The notes beneath the pieces were generated by a model, which was given only the letters and a program-made list of their open reading frames with translations, was not told the DNA's origin and ran no database searches. Source: JAUIIK01 sp963745675 (lineage in GTDB: Bacteria; Chloroflexota; Chloroflexia; Thermomicrobiales; CFX8). Taken from it: DNA of 64,000 nucleotides. This document shows, in pieces, positions 25,930 to 34,072 of the stretch. The position numbers and the translations under genes were made by a program. Position 1 is the stretch's first letter, and each line of letters starts with the position of its first letter. The stretch is taken from NCBI GenBank assembly GCA_963745675.1, contig CAVUYM010000018.1, positions 372,001 to 436,000 on the forward strand. Reading direction: 5' to 3'.

Positions 25930-26770
25930 TTGAATATCGATCCAACCATCGACAAATTGCGAGAGATGCTTGATGGTTTCTTAGCGGCACTTCCAAATCT
26001 CCTGGTCGCAACGCTCGTGGCAATAGGGGTTTGGGCGCTGGCACGGGCTTTACGCCGAACGGTGCGCGAGGTTCTCCAAAGGTCCGGCGCAGGTGAATAT
26101 GCGGGAATGATTGTGGGGCGGCTGGTGCAGTGGACCACGCTCGTCCTGGGCTCGCTTGTTGTGGTGTCCGTCGTATTCCCATCGATCGATGCCGCGACCC
26201 TGGTCGGACTGCTCGGTATCAGCTCGCTGGCGATCGGATTTGCATTTCGAGACATTGCCGAAAATTTTTTGGCTGGTGTCCTTATTCTCTTAACTCGGCC
26301 CTTCAAGATCGGCGATCAGATCGACATCAACGGGTTCGAGGGCACCGTCGAGGACATTCAGACGCGCGCAACATACATCCGCACGTATGACGGCCGTGTT
26401 GTCGTCGTACCGAATGCGGACTTCCTGACCGACATCGTCGTCGTAAACACAACGTATGGAACAAGGCGCTCTGAATACGACGTCGGTATCGGTTACCCAG
26501 ACGACATGCTGCAGGCGAAACGTCTCATTCTCGATGCAGTTCGTGAACTCGACGGGGTGCTTCCTGAGCCGGCTCCCGATGTTCTGACCGTTGAACTTTC
26601 CGAATTCGAGCGTCAATCTCAGGGTGCGCTGGTGGACCGATTCGAAGCGCTCAGACGTCGTCGCGACTTCGGACCGCGTCATCACCGCCGTCAAGCTCGC
26701 CCTCGACGACGGTGGGATCAATATCCCGTTCCCAATTCGCACTGTCTATCTGAATCAGGTACAAGATTAG
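25930..26770 (+). CDS. MscS-family mechanosensitive ion channel, one frame break
   Basis: Small-conductance channel (about 280 aa). Three N-terminal helices are followed by the pore helix with ATLVGLLGISSLAIGFAFRDIAENFLAG, the beta domain (RPFKIGDQIDINGFEGTVEDI, VVVPNADFLTDIVVN) and the alpha/beta C-terminal domain. The frame changes near 26605; afterwards VRWWTDSKRSDVV and VITAVKLALDDGGINIPFP complete the normal C-terminus to TAG 26768. TTG at 25930 is preceded by AGGAGG six bases away. It is divergent from the tRNA. Confidence 0.9.
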
Positions 26771-26815
26771 CGAACGCGAGAAGCCGAACTGTATACGCAT
26801 GAAGGATGTGAAGAA

Positions 26816-27859
26816 ATGGCGAATCCTGGTGAATGGCCCTTCGGGCCGATAACGATCATTGGAGCGGGCGCGATCGGCGGGACAGTCGGAGCGTTTCTGA
26901 CAGACGCTGGATATGACGTGACGCTTGTTGATGTAGTGCGCGAACATGTTGACGCGATGAACGCAGACGGATTGCGCATTAGCGGAATCCGGGGAGATCG
27001 ACGATATGCGGTCAAGGCCGTTCACGCGGACGACATCGACGGTCCTCTTGGGGCTACATTCCTCTGTGTCAAAGGCCATTTTACCGCTCCGGCAATCGCG
27101 CAGTATGGCCCTCTGCTTGCCGATGATGGCTTCGTCCTTTCGTTGCAGAACGGCTTGAACGAGCCGATCATCGCAGCGGCAGTGGGCGAAGAACGAACCG
27201 TCGGTTGCTTCGTCCATTTTGGGGCGGACTATCTGGAGCCGGGCCATATATTGCTCGGCAATGAGCAGACGATCTTCCCCGGCGAACTCAGTGGCGAGGT
27301 GACGCCGCGTGTCGAAGCGATCCGCGGCGCTTTGTCTAACGTTATGCCAGCAGAAATCACGACCAATATCTGGGGCTATCTCTGGGGCAAGCTGGTATAC
27401 GGCGCTATGGCTTTCGTCGTCTCTGCAGTAGACGCGCCGGTGCCGGAGGTGCTCGACAACGATCTGGGCCGCGAGCTGGCTGCCAGAGCCTCGCAGGAGG
27501 CGTACCTCGTTGGTATCGCCCAAACACCTGTGTTGGAGAACATCGGCGAGTTCAATCCAAATGCCTTTGCACCGGGTGACGACGCGGCAGAGCGGGCGGA
27601 AACTGTGTTGCGGGAAATGGCCGACGCACAGCGCGGCGCAATCAAGCAACACATGGGTATCTGGCGAGACCTGGCCGTCAAGAAGCGTAAAACGGAGATC
27701 GACATGCAGTCCGCTGTACTCGTCGACTACGGCGCTCGGTCGGGAATTGCTACCCCGGTGAATGCGGCGACGGTGAAGGTCATCCACGAGATCGAGGCCG
27801 GTTCGCGCGGGATGGGTTGGGACAATCTCGACGAAATCGCACGCCTGGCTGCTCTGTAA
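26816..27859 (+). CDS. Ketopantoate reductase family protein (PanE/ApbA-like)
   Basis: NADPH-dependent 2-dehydropantoate 2-reductase fold (347 aa). The dinucleotide-binding motif is ITIIGAGAIGGTVGAFL near residue 15, the catalytic Lys is likely in WGYLWGKLVYGA, and the C-terminal Lys-Ser/Glu region VKKRKTEIDMQS precedes the closing helix. It is somewhat longer than typical PanE (about 300 aa) and belongs to the subgroup annotated only as ketopantoate-reductase family, so pantothenate synthesis is not certain. It is a single gene, 45 bases after the channel. Confidence 0.85.
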   Translation: MANPGEWPFGPITIIGAGAIGGTVGAFLTDAGYDVTLVDVVREHVDAMNADGLRISGIRGDRRYAVKAVHADDIDGPLGATFLCVKGHFTAPAIAQYGPLLADDGFVLSLQNGLNEPIIAAAVGEERTVGCFVHFGADYLEPGHILLGNEQTIFPGELSGEVTPRVEAIRGALSNVMPAEITTNIWGYLWGKLVYGAMAFVVSAVDAPVPEVLDNDLGRELAARASQEAYLVGIAQTPVLENIGEFNPNAFAPGDDAAERAETVLREMADAQRGAIKQHMGIWRDLAVKKRKTEIDMQSAVLVDYGARSGIATPVNAATVKVIHEIEAGSRGMGWDNLDEIARLAAL

Positions 27860-27904
27860 ATCCCTGATGGTGTCCGCTTCGTAGAAAAGAGCATGAATCT
27901 GGCA

Positions 27905-27941
27905 TTGGCATCCTGTATATAAACGTGTACTATAAGTATAG
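27905..27941 (+). promoter_or_regulatory. Promoter with overlapping dyad for the S51-like/cobalt transport operon
   Basis: TTGGCA (27905-27910) and TACTAT (27928-27933) are 17 bases apart. An inverted repeat CTATA-AG-TATAG (27930-27941) overlaps the -10, so a repressor or activator could act there. It lies about 45 bases before the GTG at 27978 and in an AT-rich patch unlike the surrounding sequence. No cobalamin riboswitch core is evident in this 118-base gap. Confidence 0.5.
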
Positions 27942-27977
27942 ATATGGAGATTTGCTCGTTCGGTATCGGAGTGGATT

Positions 27978-28859
27978 GTGTCGCAATTCGTGGCGCTGTT
28001 CGGATCAGGAGAAACGGCTCGCAATGGTCGCCGGGTACACCAGCGCATCCTTGAGGCATTGCCTCACCGCCCGGCAATCGCGATCCTGGAGACTCCGGCC
28101 GGCTTCGAACCAAATGTCGCCGATGTTTCGCGCAAGTTCCGCGACTTCTTCGAACTGAAGCTCGGCCAATTCCAACCCGATGTGATGACAGTTCCCGCGC
28201 GTACGGATGGAGGGGTCTTCGATGTCAATAGCTCGCTCGTCGATGCACCGATCGGTCGTGCACATCTGGTCGCGGCCGGTCCAGGTAGTCCGACCTACGC
28301 GGCACGCGTGCTTGCTGGTAGCAGGACATTGAAGGCCGTGGAAGCGGCACTAGAGCGAGGTGCGTCGATAAGTCTGGCGAGTGCAGCTGCGATGGCCTTT
28401 GGGCGCTATGTTATTCCCGTATACGAAATCTACAAAGCCGGGCACGAGCTTTCCTGGCTCGGAGGACTGGATCTGTTCTCTCGCTGGGGCCGAAGTCTGA
28501 CGGTGATTCCGCATTGGGACAATACCGATGGAGGCCAGGGGCTAGATACCTCGCGTAGCTACATCGGGCAGCGACGGTTTGATGCACTTCGCCGGATGAT
28601 TCCACGAGATGCGGCAATTCTTGGTATCGATGAGCATACCTGCTGTCTCATTAATCTGACCGAAAATTCTTGTGAGATCATAGGTTCTGGTACCGTTACG
28701 CTCCTCGACGAGAACGGTAAGGAACAATTTCCGAGCGGAACGCGTTTGGAGTTTTCGAGGCTCACCGGGCGTGAAGATGCCGGGCAGAATTATCCTGGAC
28801 CTGAAATTGACCGAATCGCTGGCGGAATCGAACCGTTGAGCGCGTCGATACAACTTTGA
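27978..28859 (+). CDS. Type 1 glutamine amidotransferase-like / peptidase S51-like protein
   Basis: A 293-residue protein of the cyanophycinase/dipeptidase-E fold. The oxyanion region is AAGPGSPTYAARVL, and the nucleophile elbow is ISLASAAAMAFG, where the Ser of GxSAG is kept but both glycines are replaced. The glutamate-like end of the triad may be in GIDEHTCCLINL. GTG start at 27978. It ends 20 bases before cbiM, so it is probably cotranscribed with the cobalt transporter, an unusual pairing. Substrate unknown. Confidence 0.75.
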   Translation: MSQFVALFGSGETARNGRRVHQRILEALPHRPAIAILETPAGFEPNVADVSRKFRDFFELKLGQFQPDVMTVPARTDGGVFDVNSSLVDAPIGRAHLVAAGPGSPTYAARVLAGSRTLKAVEAALERGASISLASAAAMAFGRYVIPVYEIYKAGHELSWLGGLDLFSRWGRSLTVIPHWDNTDGGQGLDTSRSYIGQRRFDALRRMIPRDAAILGIDEHTCCLINLTENSCEIIGSGTVTLLDENGKEQFPSGTRLEFSRLTGREDAGQNYPGPEIDRIAGGIEPLSASIQL

Positions 28860-28879
28860 CGTAGTAAAGGACCTGTCGC

Positions 28880-29581
28880 GTGACGCTGCCTGTATTGCTC
28901 CATATTCCTGATGGATTTCTGAGTTTTCCCGTTTCTACGGCGATGTTCTTGCTTGCTGGATTATTCGTTGGCATCGCTGTGCGCCGGTCGGGAGCAGTTC
29001 AGGATGAAAGCACAGCGCCCCTACTCGGGATTCTTGCCGCCTTTATTTTTGCCGGCCAGATGATGAACTTTCCGGTGGCGGGTGGTACATCCGGGCACAT
29101 GCTCGGCGGCGCGTTAGCAGCAATTCTCGTCGGTCCCTGGGCGGCGATCGTCATCATGGCGGCCGTCGTTTCCGTCCAGGCGCTCGTTTTCCAGGATGGC
29201 GGGCTTGCCTCTCTTGGTGCGAACATCTTCAACATGGGAGTGACAACGGCATTCGTCGCCGTAGCCGTTGTTTACGTGACTGTGAAAGTGCTGGGACGTG
29301 ACCGGCGTTCACTATTGATCGCTTCGTTCATAGCAGCCTGGACGAGTGTGATGGTGTCGGCCGGTTTGGCCTCTGTTGAGCTTGCGGTGTCTGGAACTTC
29401 GCCCTGGAGTGTCGTACTGCCGGCAATGCTCGGTGTGCATACCCTGATCGGTATCGGCGAGGGTCTTATCACTACGGCTGCGGTTGGATTGGTGCTTTCC
29501 GCGAGACCGGACCTCGTTCGTCTGGGTTCGATTGGAGCTGAATCACGCGAGCCAGTTTGGGAAGGATCACAGGGCGTATGA
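28880..29581 (+). CDS. cbiM: Cobalt ECF transporter substrate-specificity component CbiM
   Basis: S-component of the CbiMNQO cobalt importer (233 aa, about seven helices). The extracellular N-terminus carries the metal-binding MHIPDG-like motif as LLHIPDGFLSFPVS; the metal-site His is preceded by six residues rather than being residue 2, so processing or a later start may occur. MNFPVAGGTSGHMLGGALAA is the second hallmark. GTG start; the stop overlaps the next gene (ATGA). Confidence 0.9.
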   Translation: MTLPVLLHIPDGFLSFPVSTAMFLLAGLFVGIAVRRSGAVQDESTAPLLGILAAFIFAGQMMNFPVAGGTSGHMLGGALAAILVGPWAAIVIMAAVVSVQALVFQDGGLASLGANIFNMGVTTAFVAVAVVYVTVKVLGRDRRSLLIASFIAAWTSVMVSAGLASVELAVSGTSPWSVVLPAMLGVHTLIGIGEGLITTAAVGLVLSARPDLVRLGSIGAESREPVWEGSQGV

Positions 29582-29946
29582 AGCGATCGAGATATGGATG
29601 GCTCGGGTTGTTCGCGATTGGCATTGCCATCGCTATTGGCGTGACGCTGTTCAGTCCTTTTGCATCCGACAATCCCGACGGACTTGAGAGTGTCGCTGAA
29701 GATCAAGGGTTTATCGACAGCGCCAAAGGATCATCGTACGAAATAATTCCCGGCTACTCGATGCCCGGGATCGATAATGAGCGCCTTTCGACCATACTAG
29801 CGGGAGTAGTCGGTGTGTTTATCGTGGCTGGTGTCGGACTGGCGATCGGTTACGGCCCCCGCTTGAGACAGCGCCGAAATAGCGAGGCCGATAGCGGCAG
29901 TGGGGCGCTCACTTCCACTGAGGCGAGTACCGGAGTAAACAGATGA
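29578..29946 (+). CDS. PDGLE-domain protein (CbiN-like)
   Basis: A 122-residue protein with two helices bracketing an extracytoplasmic loop: GWLGLFAIGIAIAIGVTLFS, then DNPDGLESVAEDQGF (the PDGLE motif) and LSTILAGVVGVFIVAGVGLA. This is the CbiN equivalent in many ECF cobalt/nickel systems, where it assists CbiM. ATG at 29578 overlaps the cbiM stop; its own stop overlaps cbiQ. Confidence 0.85.
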   Translation: MKRSRYGWLGLFAIGIAIAIGVTLFSPFASDNPDGLESVAEDQGFIDSAKGSSYEIIPGYSMPGIDNERLSTILAGVVGVFIVAGVGLAIGYGPRLRQRRNSEADSGSGALTSTEASTGVNR

Positions 29947-30740
29947 GTTTGCCGGCCTGGATCACCGCGGAACGCTATCAGGCACGGGAGAGCTTCGTTC
30001 ACCGGCGTGACGCACGCGCGAAGATCGTGTTGACGGTGAGTGCAGCATTCGCGGTAACGCTTATTCCGGAAGGGCGTTGGGACGCTTTCGCGCTTGCGGC
30101 GGTGGTCGTTCTTCTTTTCGCCACTCTAAGCCGGCTTCCAGCCGAGTTTTTCGTGCGCCGTGCTGGTCTCGCCTTACCGTTTGTAGCAGCCGCTCTGCCA
30201 CTCATCTTCACGCGACCTGGCGAGACTCTCTTCACAATGCCGCTGGTTGGATGGAGCGCTTCGATGGAAGGACTGACGGCGGTTGCCAGCATCTTGCTCA
30301 AGTCGTCGCTGGCGGTGCTGATGGCTACGATCCTGGTCGGTACGACACGTCCTCCCGACCTCTTACGAGCACTCGAGCGTCTGCGAATCCCAAAGTTGCT
30401 TTCGTCTACGATCATGTTGATGTATCGCTATCTTTTCGTGATCGCGGAAGAAGGCCAACGCATGTTGCGAGCGCGTGAAAGCCGTAGTGGCGCGCTGGCC
30501 GGGATCAAGCCGGGCCGCTCAGCGTCGTGGCGTGCCGGGATTCTCGGTCGCATGGTCGGGTCGCTCTTCCTCCGCAGCTACGAGCGCAGTGAGCGTGTGT
30601 ATGCGGCTATGGCGTCGCGAGGCTACGACGGTTCGATTCGCACGGTGCGGGCCGAATCATCACTTGATAGCTGGGATTGGGCTACCTTATTTGTCGTTCT
30701 TAGCGCATTCGCTGGAATCGTGTTCTATGTACAGTTCTAA
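29943..30740 (+). CDS. cbiQ: ECF transporter transmembrane component CbiQ (EcfT)
   Basis: T-component (265 aa) coupling the ATPase to CbiM. After HRRDARAKIVLTVSAAFAVT come four to five helices; the coupling helices with the family's Ala-Arg-Gly motifs are seen as MLRARESRSGAL and AMASRGYDGSIR (the A-x-x-x-RG box). ATG overlaps the PDGLE gene stop, and the 3' end overlaps cbiO by 14 bases. Confidence 0.9.
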   Translation: MSLPAWITAERYQARESFVHRRDARAKIVLTVSAAFAVTLIPEGRWDAFALAAVVVLLFATLSRLPAEFFVRRAGLALPFVAAALPLIFTRPGETLFTMPLVGWSASMEGLTAVASILLKSSLAVLMATILVGTTRPPDLLRALERLRIPKLLSSTIMLMYRYLFVIAEEGQRMLRARESRSGALAGIKPGRSASWRAGILGRMVGSLFLRSYERSERVYAAMASRGYDGSIRTVRAESSLDSWDWATLFVVLSAFAGIVFYVQF

Positions 30741-31497
30741 CCTGACAGTTGCTCCCGCCGTCCATCCATCGCCAAATGGATCGAAGCCAGCGATGGCTGC
30801 CATGATTCGCGATCTGAGCTTCAAGTATCCAGATGGAACACCCGCTCTCGATAAGGTCAATCTGAGCGTTTATGCCGGAGAGCGAGTGGCATTGATGGGC
30901 CTGAACGGGGCCGGAAAATCCACGCTGCTCATGCACCTCAATGGAATTCTGCGCGGAGCTGGCGATATTCAAATCGAGAGCCGGCAACTGACGAGTGACT
31001 CAATCCGGGAGATCCGAACCCGGATCGGCTTTGTCTTCCAGAATCCTGACGATCAACTGTTTTCCCCGACGGTCTGGGATGACGTCGCGTACGGGCCACT
31101 CTATATGGGGCTCGATCGCGATGAGATCGAAATCCGGGTGGAGCGGGCCCTCGCTGCAGTTGGCATGGAAAATGTAGCGGATAAGATGCCGCATCATCTC
31201 AGCCTGGGACAGCGCAAGCGGGTCTCGCTCGCGACCGTCTTGTCAATGGAGCCGTCCATTTTAGTTCTGGATGAGCCGTCGGCGGGCCTCGATCCTCGTT
31301 CGAGGCGGCAGCTCATCGACTTGCTCCAGTCCCTGCGGCAAACGATGATCATTTCGACGCATGATCTACGTTTCGCTCGGGAGATTGCCGAGCGTGGATT
31401 GATAATGTATGAAGGTCGAATCGTCGCGGATGGCGACATTTACGAGATACTTGAGGACGAAGCGTTGCTCACTAGTTATGGACTGGAACTGCCCTGA
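30727..31497 (+). CDS. cbiO: ECF transporter ATP-binding protein CbiO
   Basis: ABC ATPase (256 aa). Walker A is LMGLNGAGKSTLLMHLNG, the Q-loop is GFVFQNPDDQLFSPTVWDD (the FQNPDDQ box typical of CbiO/EcfA), the signature is HHLSLGQRKRVSLA (LSLGQ for LSGGQ), Walker B is ILVLDEPSAGLDP and the H-loop is IISTHDLRFA. An N-terminal lead of about 30 residues precedes the domain. ATG at 30727 is within cbiQ. It converges on the MerR gene. Confidence 0.92.
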   Translation: MYSSNLTVAPAVHPSPNGSKPAMAAMIRDLSFKYPDGTPALDKVNLSVYAGERVALMGLNGAGKSTLLMHLNGILRGAGDIQIESRQLTSDSIREIRTRIGFVFQNPDDQLFSPTVWDDVAYGPLYMGLDRDEIEIRVERALAAVGMENVADKMPHHLSLGQRKRVSLATVLSMEPSILVLDEPSAGLDPRSRRQLIDLLQSLRQTMIISTHDLRFAREIAERGLIMYEGRIVADGDIYEILEDEALLTSYGLELP

Positions 31498-31505
31498 TTC
31501 AGCGT

Positions 31506-32429
31506 TCACGTCCTCTGCAAGAATCTGTCGATCTGCTCAGCAATCTGGTTCATGTCCAACGCTGTGATCACCACGATGGATTCTGGGTCGCTGGATTTCC
31601 ACGACGTTAGTGCCGCGGCTCCACCGACGAGAATGAGTGGCTGTTCAACGATCTCGGAATCCGCGCGTATCTCGGCGATTGTGCGTTCGAGGCTGGCAAG
31701 ATGCTGCTTCTGCACAACGCTGAGAAGAACGGCATCGGGCACACGGATCTTGATCCGCTCGATGAGGAAGTCAGACGAAACGCTCGCCCCCAGATAGTGA
31801 ACAAGGTAGTCGTGCTCACGCAATATCGCCGTGACCATAGCCAGGCCGAGTTCATGTTGTTCGCCGTCGACGCAGGCAGCGATGACGGTTGGGCCGGTTG
31901 CAGGTACGCTCTCGCGGTGACGCAATCCGAGTTGTGCGATCAGATCACGCAGAAACGAGGAGATTTCTTTCTCCTGACCAACGGAGAGTTGACCGGACTC
32001 CCAGCGCTTTCCGGTTTCTTCAAGAGCTGGTCGGATGACGCCGTCGAACATCGCGTCGAGTGGAACGCCGGCATCGTCGGCTTCGAGAATCACCTGACTG
32101 GCGGCTCGCCGATCTCCTTCGACGAGCAATTCCAGCACCTGCTCTGCGATAGCGCCGAGATCCGGCAACTGGTCGGCCGCATGTAGCCGCTCTCGAATTT
32201 CTTCGAGGGATAATCGATTGAGCTGCCAGGTCTTGATCCTCCGTATGCGCTCGATCTGGTCGTTAGGAAAGAGACGGTGTCCACCCGGTGTACGAGCAGG
32301 CGTAATCAGACCTTCGCGTTCGAGGAAACGGAGACTGGAATGCGTTACGTCGGGAAATTCAGCAGTTAACTGTGCAACGACCTGCCCTATTGTGTGCAAA
32401 TCACCGACGCCGCTATCATCTGCGACCAT
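31506..32429 (-). CDS. MerR-family regulator with cobalamin-binding domain (CarH/LitR-like)
   Basis: A 307-residue transcription regulator. The N-terminal MerR winged helix is TIGQVVAQLTAEFP to EREGLITPARTPGGHRLF; a helical cap (residues 90-180) and a B12-binding Rossmann domain follow. The cobalt-ligand motif is ExHxxG (GEQHELGL), as in CarH, with the later VHYLGASVS and ILVGGAAA loops. In the cap the CarH light-sensing signature Wx9EH reads Wx9EK (W...GQEK), so photochemistry may differ. ATG at 32429 follows GGGAG. Proximity to cobalt uptake genes suggests coupling to B12 supply; in CarH relatives targets include carotenoid and photolyase genes. Confidence 0.88.
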   Translation of the reverse strand: MVADDSGVGDLHTIGQVVAQLTAEFPDVTHSSLRFLEREGLITPARTPGGHRLFPNDQIERIRRIKTWQLNRLSLEEIRERLHAADQLPDLGAIAEQVLELLVEGDRRAASQVILEADDAGVPLDAMFDGVIRPALEETGKRWESGQLSVGQEKEISSFLRDLIAQLGLRHRESVPATGPTVIAACVDGEQHELGLAMVTAILREHDYLVHYLGASVSSDFLIERIKIRVPDAVLLSVVQKQHLASLERTIAEIRADSEIVEQPLILVGGAAALTSWKSSDPESIVVITALDMNQIAEQIDRFLQRT

Positions 32430-32449
32430 ACGTTCTCCCGCCACACGAC

Positions 32450-32474
32450 ACCTATTTCAAGCTAAAGTATAGGT
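32450..32474. promoter_or_regulatory. Candidate operator between the MerR and SRPBCC genes
   Basis: ACCTAT (32450-32455) and ATAGGT (32469-32474) are perfect inverted arms 13 bases apart, in the 106-base divergent gap and overlapping a possible -10 (TATACT, minus strand) for the regulator gene. The arrangement suits autoregulation and control of the divergent gene by the MerR protein. Confidence 0.4.
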
Positions 32475-32535
32475 TACAAGATGGCACTCTTCCACTGCGT
32501 TTGTAAATCGATTCTGAAGATGAATTGAGATTTAT

Positions 32536-33627
32536 GTGCCAATCGAGAAGCTACGCTACCACAGCGCACTGAAGGTTCCGCGAGAATTCGCCTGGAATGC
32601 CTATATGCGGCCCGGTATGTTTGACCGTCTCGTGCCTCCCTGGCAGCGGGTGCGGACCACGCGCCAGACGGGCACAGTAGAACCCGGTGACCTGCGCGAG
32701 ATCGAGCTTGCCGCCGGGCCATTTCGTCTGCAATGGCTCGCGGTTCACGAGCAGTTCGAGGACGGCCGGCTCTTTTCCGATAGACAAGTAAAAGGACCAT
32801 TTCGTTCGTGGCGTCATCAACATCGATTCGTCGACGATGGGGAGATGCGTTGCACCATCCATGATGAGATCGAGTTCGAGCTCCCCATCTCGCGGATTTC
32901 TCATCCGCTTGGCCTCAGCATCGCGAGATCCGAGCTGAGACGTATGTTTCGCTATCGACACTTCACGACCTACCATGATCTACGAACGCTCTATGGATAT
33001 AACGGCCAAGAAAAAGGCGATCTGATTGTGGAAGGTAGTCCGCTTGAAGTCGTGACGCAGCTGCGGGCTGTATTGAATCTGGCCGGATATTCCATTGTTT
33101 CCCCCGGGTCGGACTCCCATTCTGTGACAACGACTCGCATAGATGTCACGGCCGATGAGGGTGGCGGGATCGATGCCCATCTCACTTTTCCAAAAGAGTC
33201 GGGCAAGATCCGGCGATCCGTGCGCTCGGCTGCTCTCGTCTCACCGTCCAGCCCGCTGATGCGTGTCGCACACGCGATGCAGTTTATTGACGTCGGTGCC
33301 GATTCCTTCGCCGGCGCGTCGGTCGAGTGGACCACGATTGATGACTTTGTTTTTGCTGTCCTACGTTTGTTGATCGACGATGGGAGCCGGGCATCCGTCC
33401 TCGTTCGCCATTCTCAGATTGCCAGCCTGAGCGACCTTGTCGAGGCCATATCCGTGGACGAGGCAGGTGTTCGAAGGCGACGTGTACCGTCTATCATCGT
33501 CGACCGGTTGAACGCAGAGCTCAGGGCCACCCAGCCGGTACCGCCCATCGAAGGCGAGATCGTCGACACGAGGTCACGTTTCCAATCGATGAGCGAAGCA
33601 GTAGCTGTTTTGAGCGGTAGAGCATGA
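32536..33627 (+). CDS. SRPBCC domain fused to a degenerate TIGR01777-type SDR domain
   Basis: The first 150 residues are a START-like SRPBCC domain (FAWNAYMRPGMFDRLVPPW, FRSWRHQHRF, ELRRMFRYRH) of the kind normally fused to a TIGR01777 NAD-epimerase. The remaining 210 residues align in order with that epimerase, ending with VEWTTIDDFVFAVLRLLID (normally a WIHIDDLV-like box), but the nucleotide-binding GxxGxxG is replaced by VEGSPLEVVTQL and the catalytic YxxxK is not evident. So the reductase half is probably non-catalytic. GTG start. It is divergent from the B12-MerR gene, the usual neighbourhood of light-regulated SRPBCC-SDR proteins. Confidence 0.65.
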   Translation: MPIEKLRYHSALKVPREFAWNAYMRPGMFDRLVPPWQRVRTTRQTGTVEPGDLREIELAAGPFRLQWLAVHEQFEDGRLFSDRQVKGPFRSWRHQHRFVDDGEMRCTIHDEIEFELPISRISHPLGLSIARSELRRMFRYRHFTTYHDLRTLYGYNGQEKGDLIVEGSPLEVVTQLRAVLNLAGYSIVSPGSDSHSVTTTRIDVTADEGGGIDAHLTFPKESGKIRRSVRSAALVSPSSPLMRVAHAMQFIDVGADSFAGASVEWTTIDDFVFAVLRLLIDDGSRASVLVRHSQIASLSDLVEAISVDEAGVRRRRVPSIIVDRLNAELRATQPVPPIEGEIVDTRSRFQSMSEAVAVLSGRA

Positions 33628-33636
33628 GAGGGAAGC

Positions 33637-34044
33637 ATGAATAAGAACACGGATCAGGTCCAACTTATACAACCGGAGAGTATGTACCGGGCTCTGACCT
33701 ACGATCATGGCGCGCGAGTTGGGAATTTGCTCTTCGTTGCCGGACAGGTGGGCAGAGACGCGGACGGTGAGCTGGTCGGCCCCTTCGACCCTGTCAAGCA
33801 GGCTCGACAAGCGTTCGAGAATTTGAAGACAATTCTCGACGAGGTTGGCTCCGATTTCGAACACGTGGTCAAGGTGACGACGTACTACGTTGATCCAACT
33901 GAGGTCGAAGCGATTACCGGCGTGCGTCGAGAGTACTTCGGTGAACACAGGCCGCCCCACACCGGACTCGTCATTTCTATGCTCGGTTCACCTGAGGTGC
34001 GCTTCGAAGTCGAAGTTATCGCAGTGATACCAGACGGCGAATGA
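33637..34044 (+). CDS. Rid-family (YjgF/YER057c/UK114) protein
   Basis: A 135-residue trimeric chorismate-mutase-like fold protein. Family blocks are GNLLFVAGQVGRDADG, QARQAFENLKTILDEVGSDFEHVVK and VEVIAVIP. The imine-hydrolysing Arg of true RidA (usually in a PARxxV segment) is His here (RPPHTGLVIS), so it falls in one of the Rid subgroups without demonstrated 2-aminoacrylate deaminase activity. It starts ten bases after the SRPBCC gene and is probably cotranscribed. Confidence 0.85.
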   Translation: MNKNTDQVQLIQPESMYRALTYDHGARVGNLLFVAGQVGRDADGELVGPFDPVKQARQAFENLKTILDEVGSDFEHVVKVTTYYVDPTEVEAITGVRREYFGEHRPPHTGLVISMLGSPEVRFEVEVIAVIPDGE

Positions 34045-34072
34045 CCTGGCAGTATTCGAGATCCCTACCTGT

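Noticed and set aside
26651..28048. 465-codon open frame antisense to the ketopantoate-reductase-like gene
   Set aside because: It crosses an intergenic promoter and two sense genes, has no recognisable domain and has an amino acid composition typical of a shadow frame.
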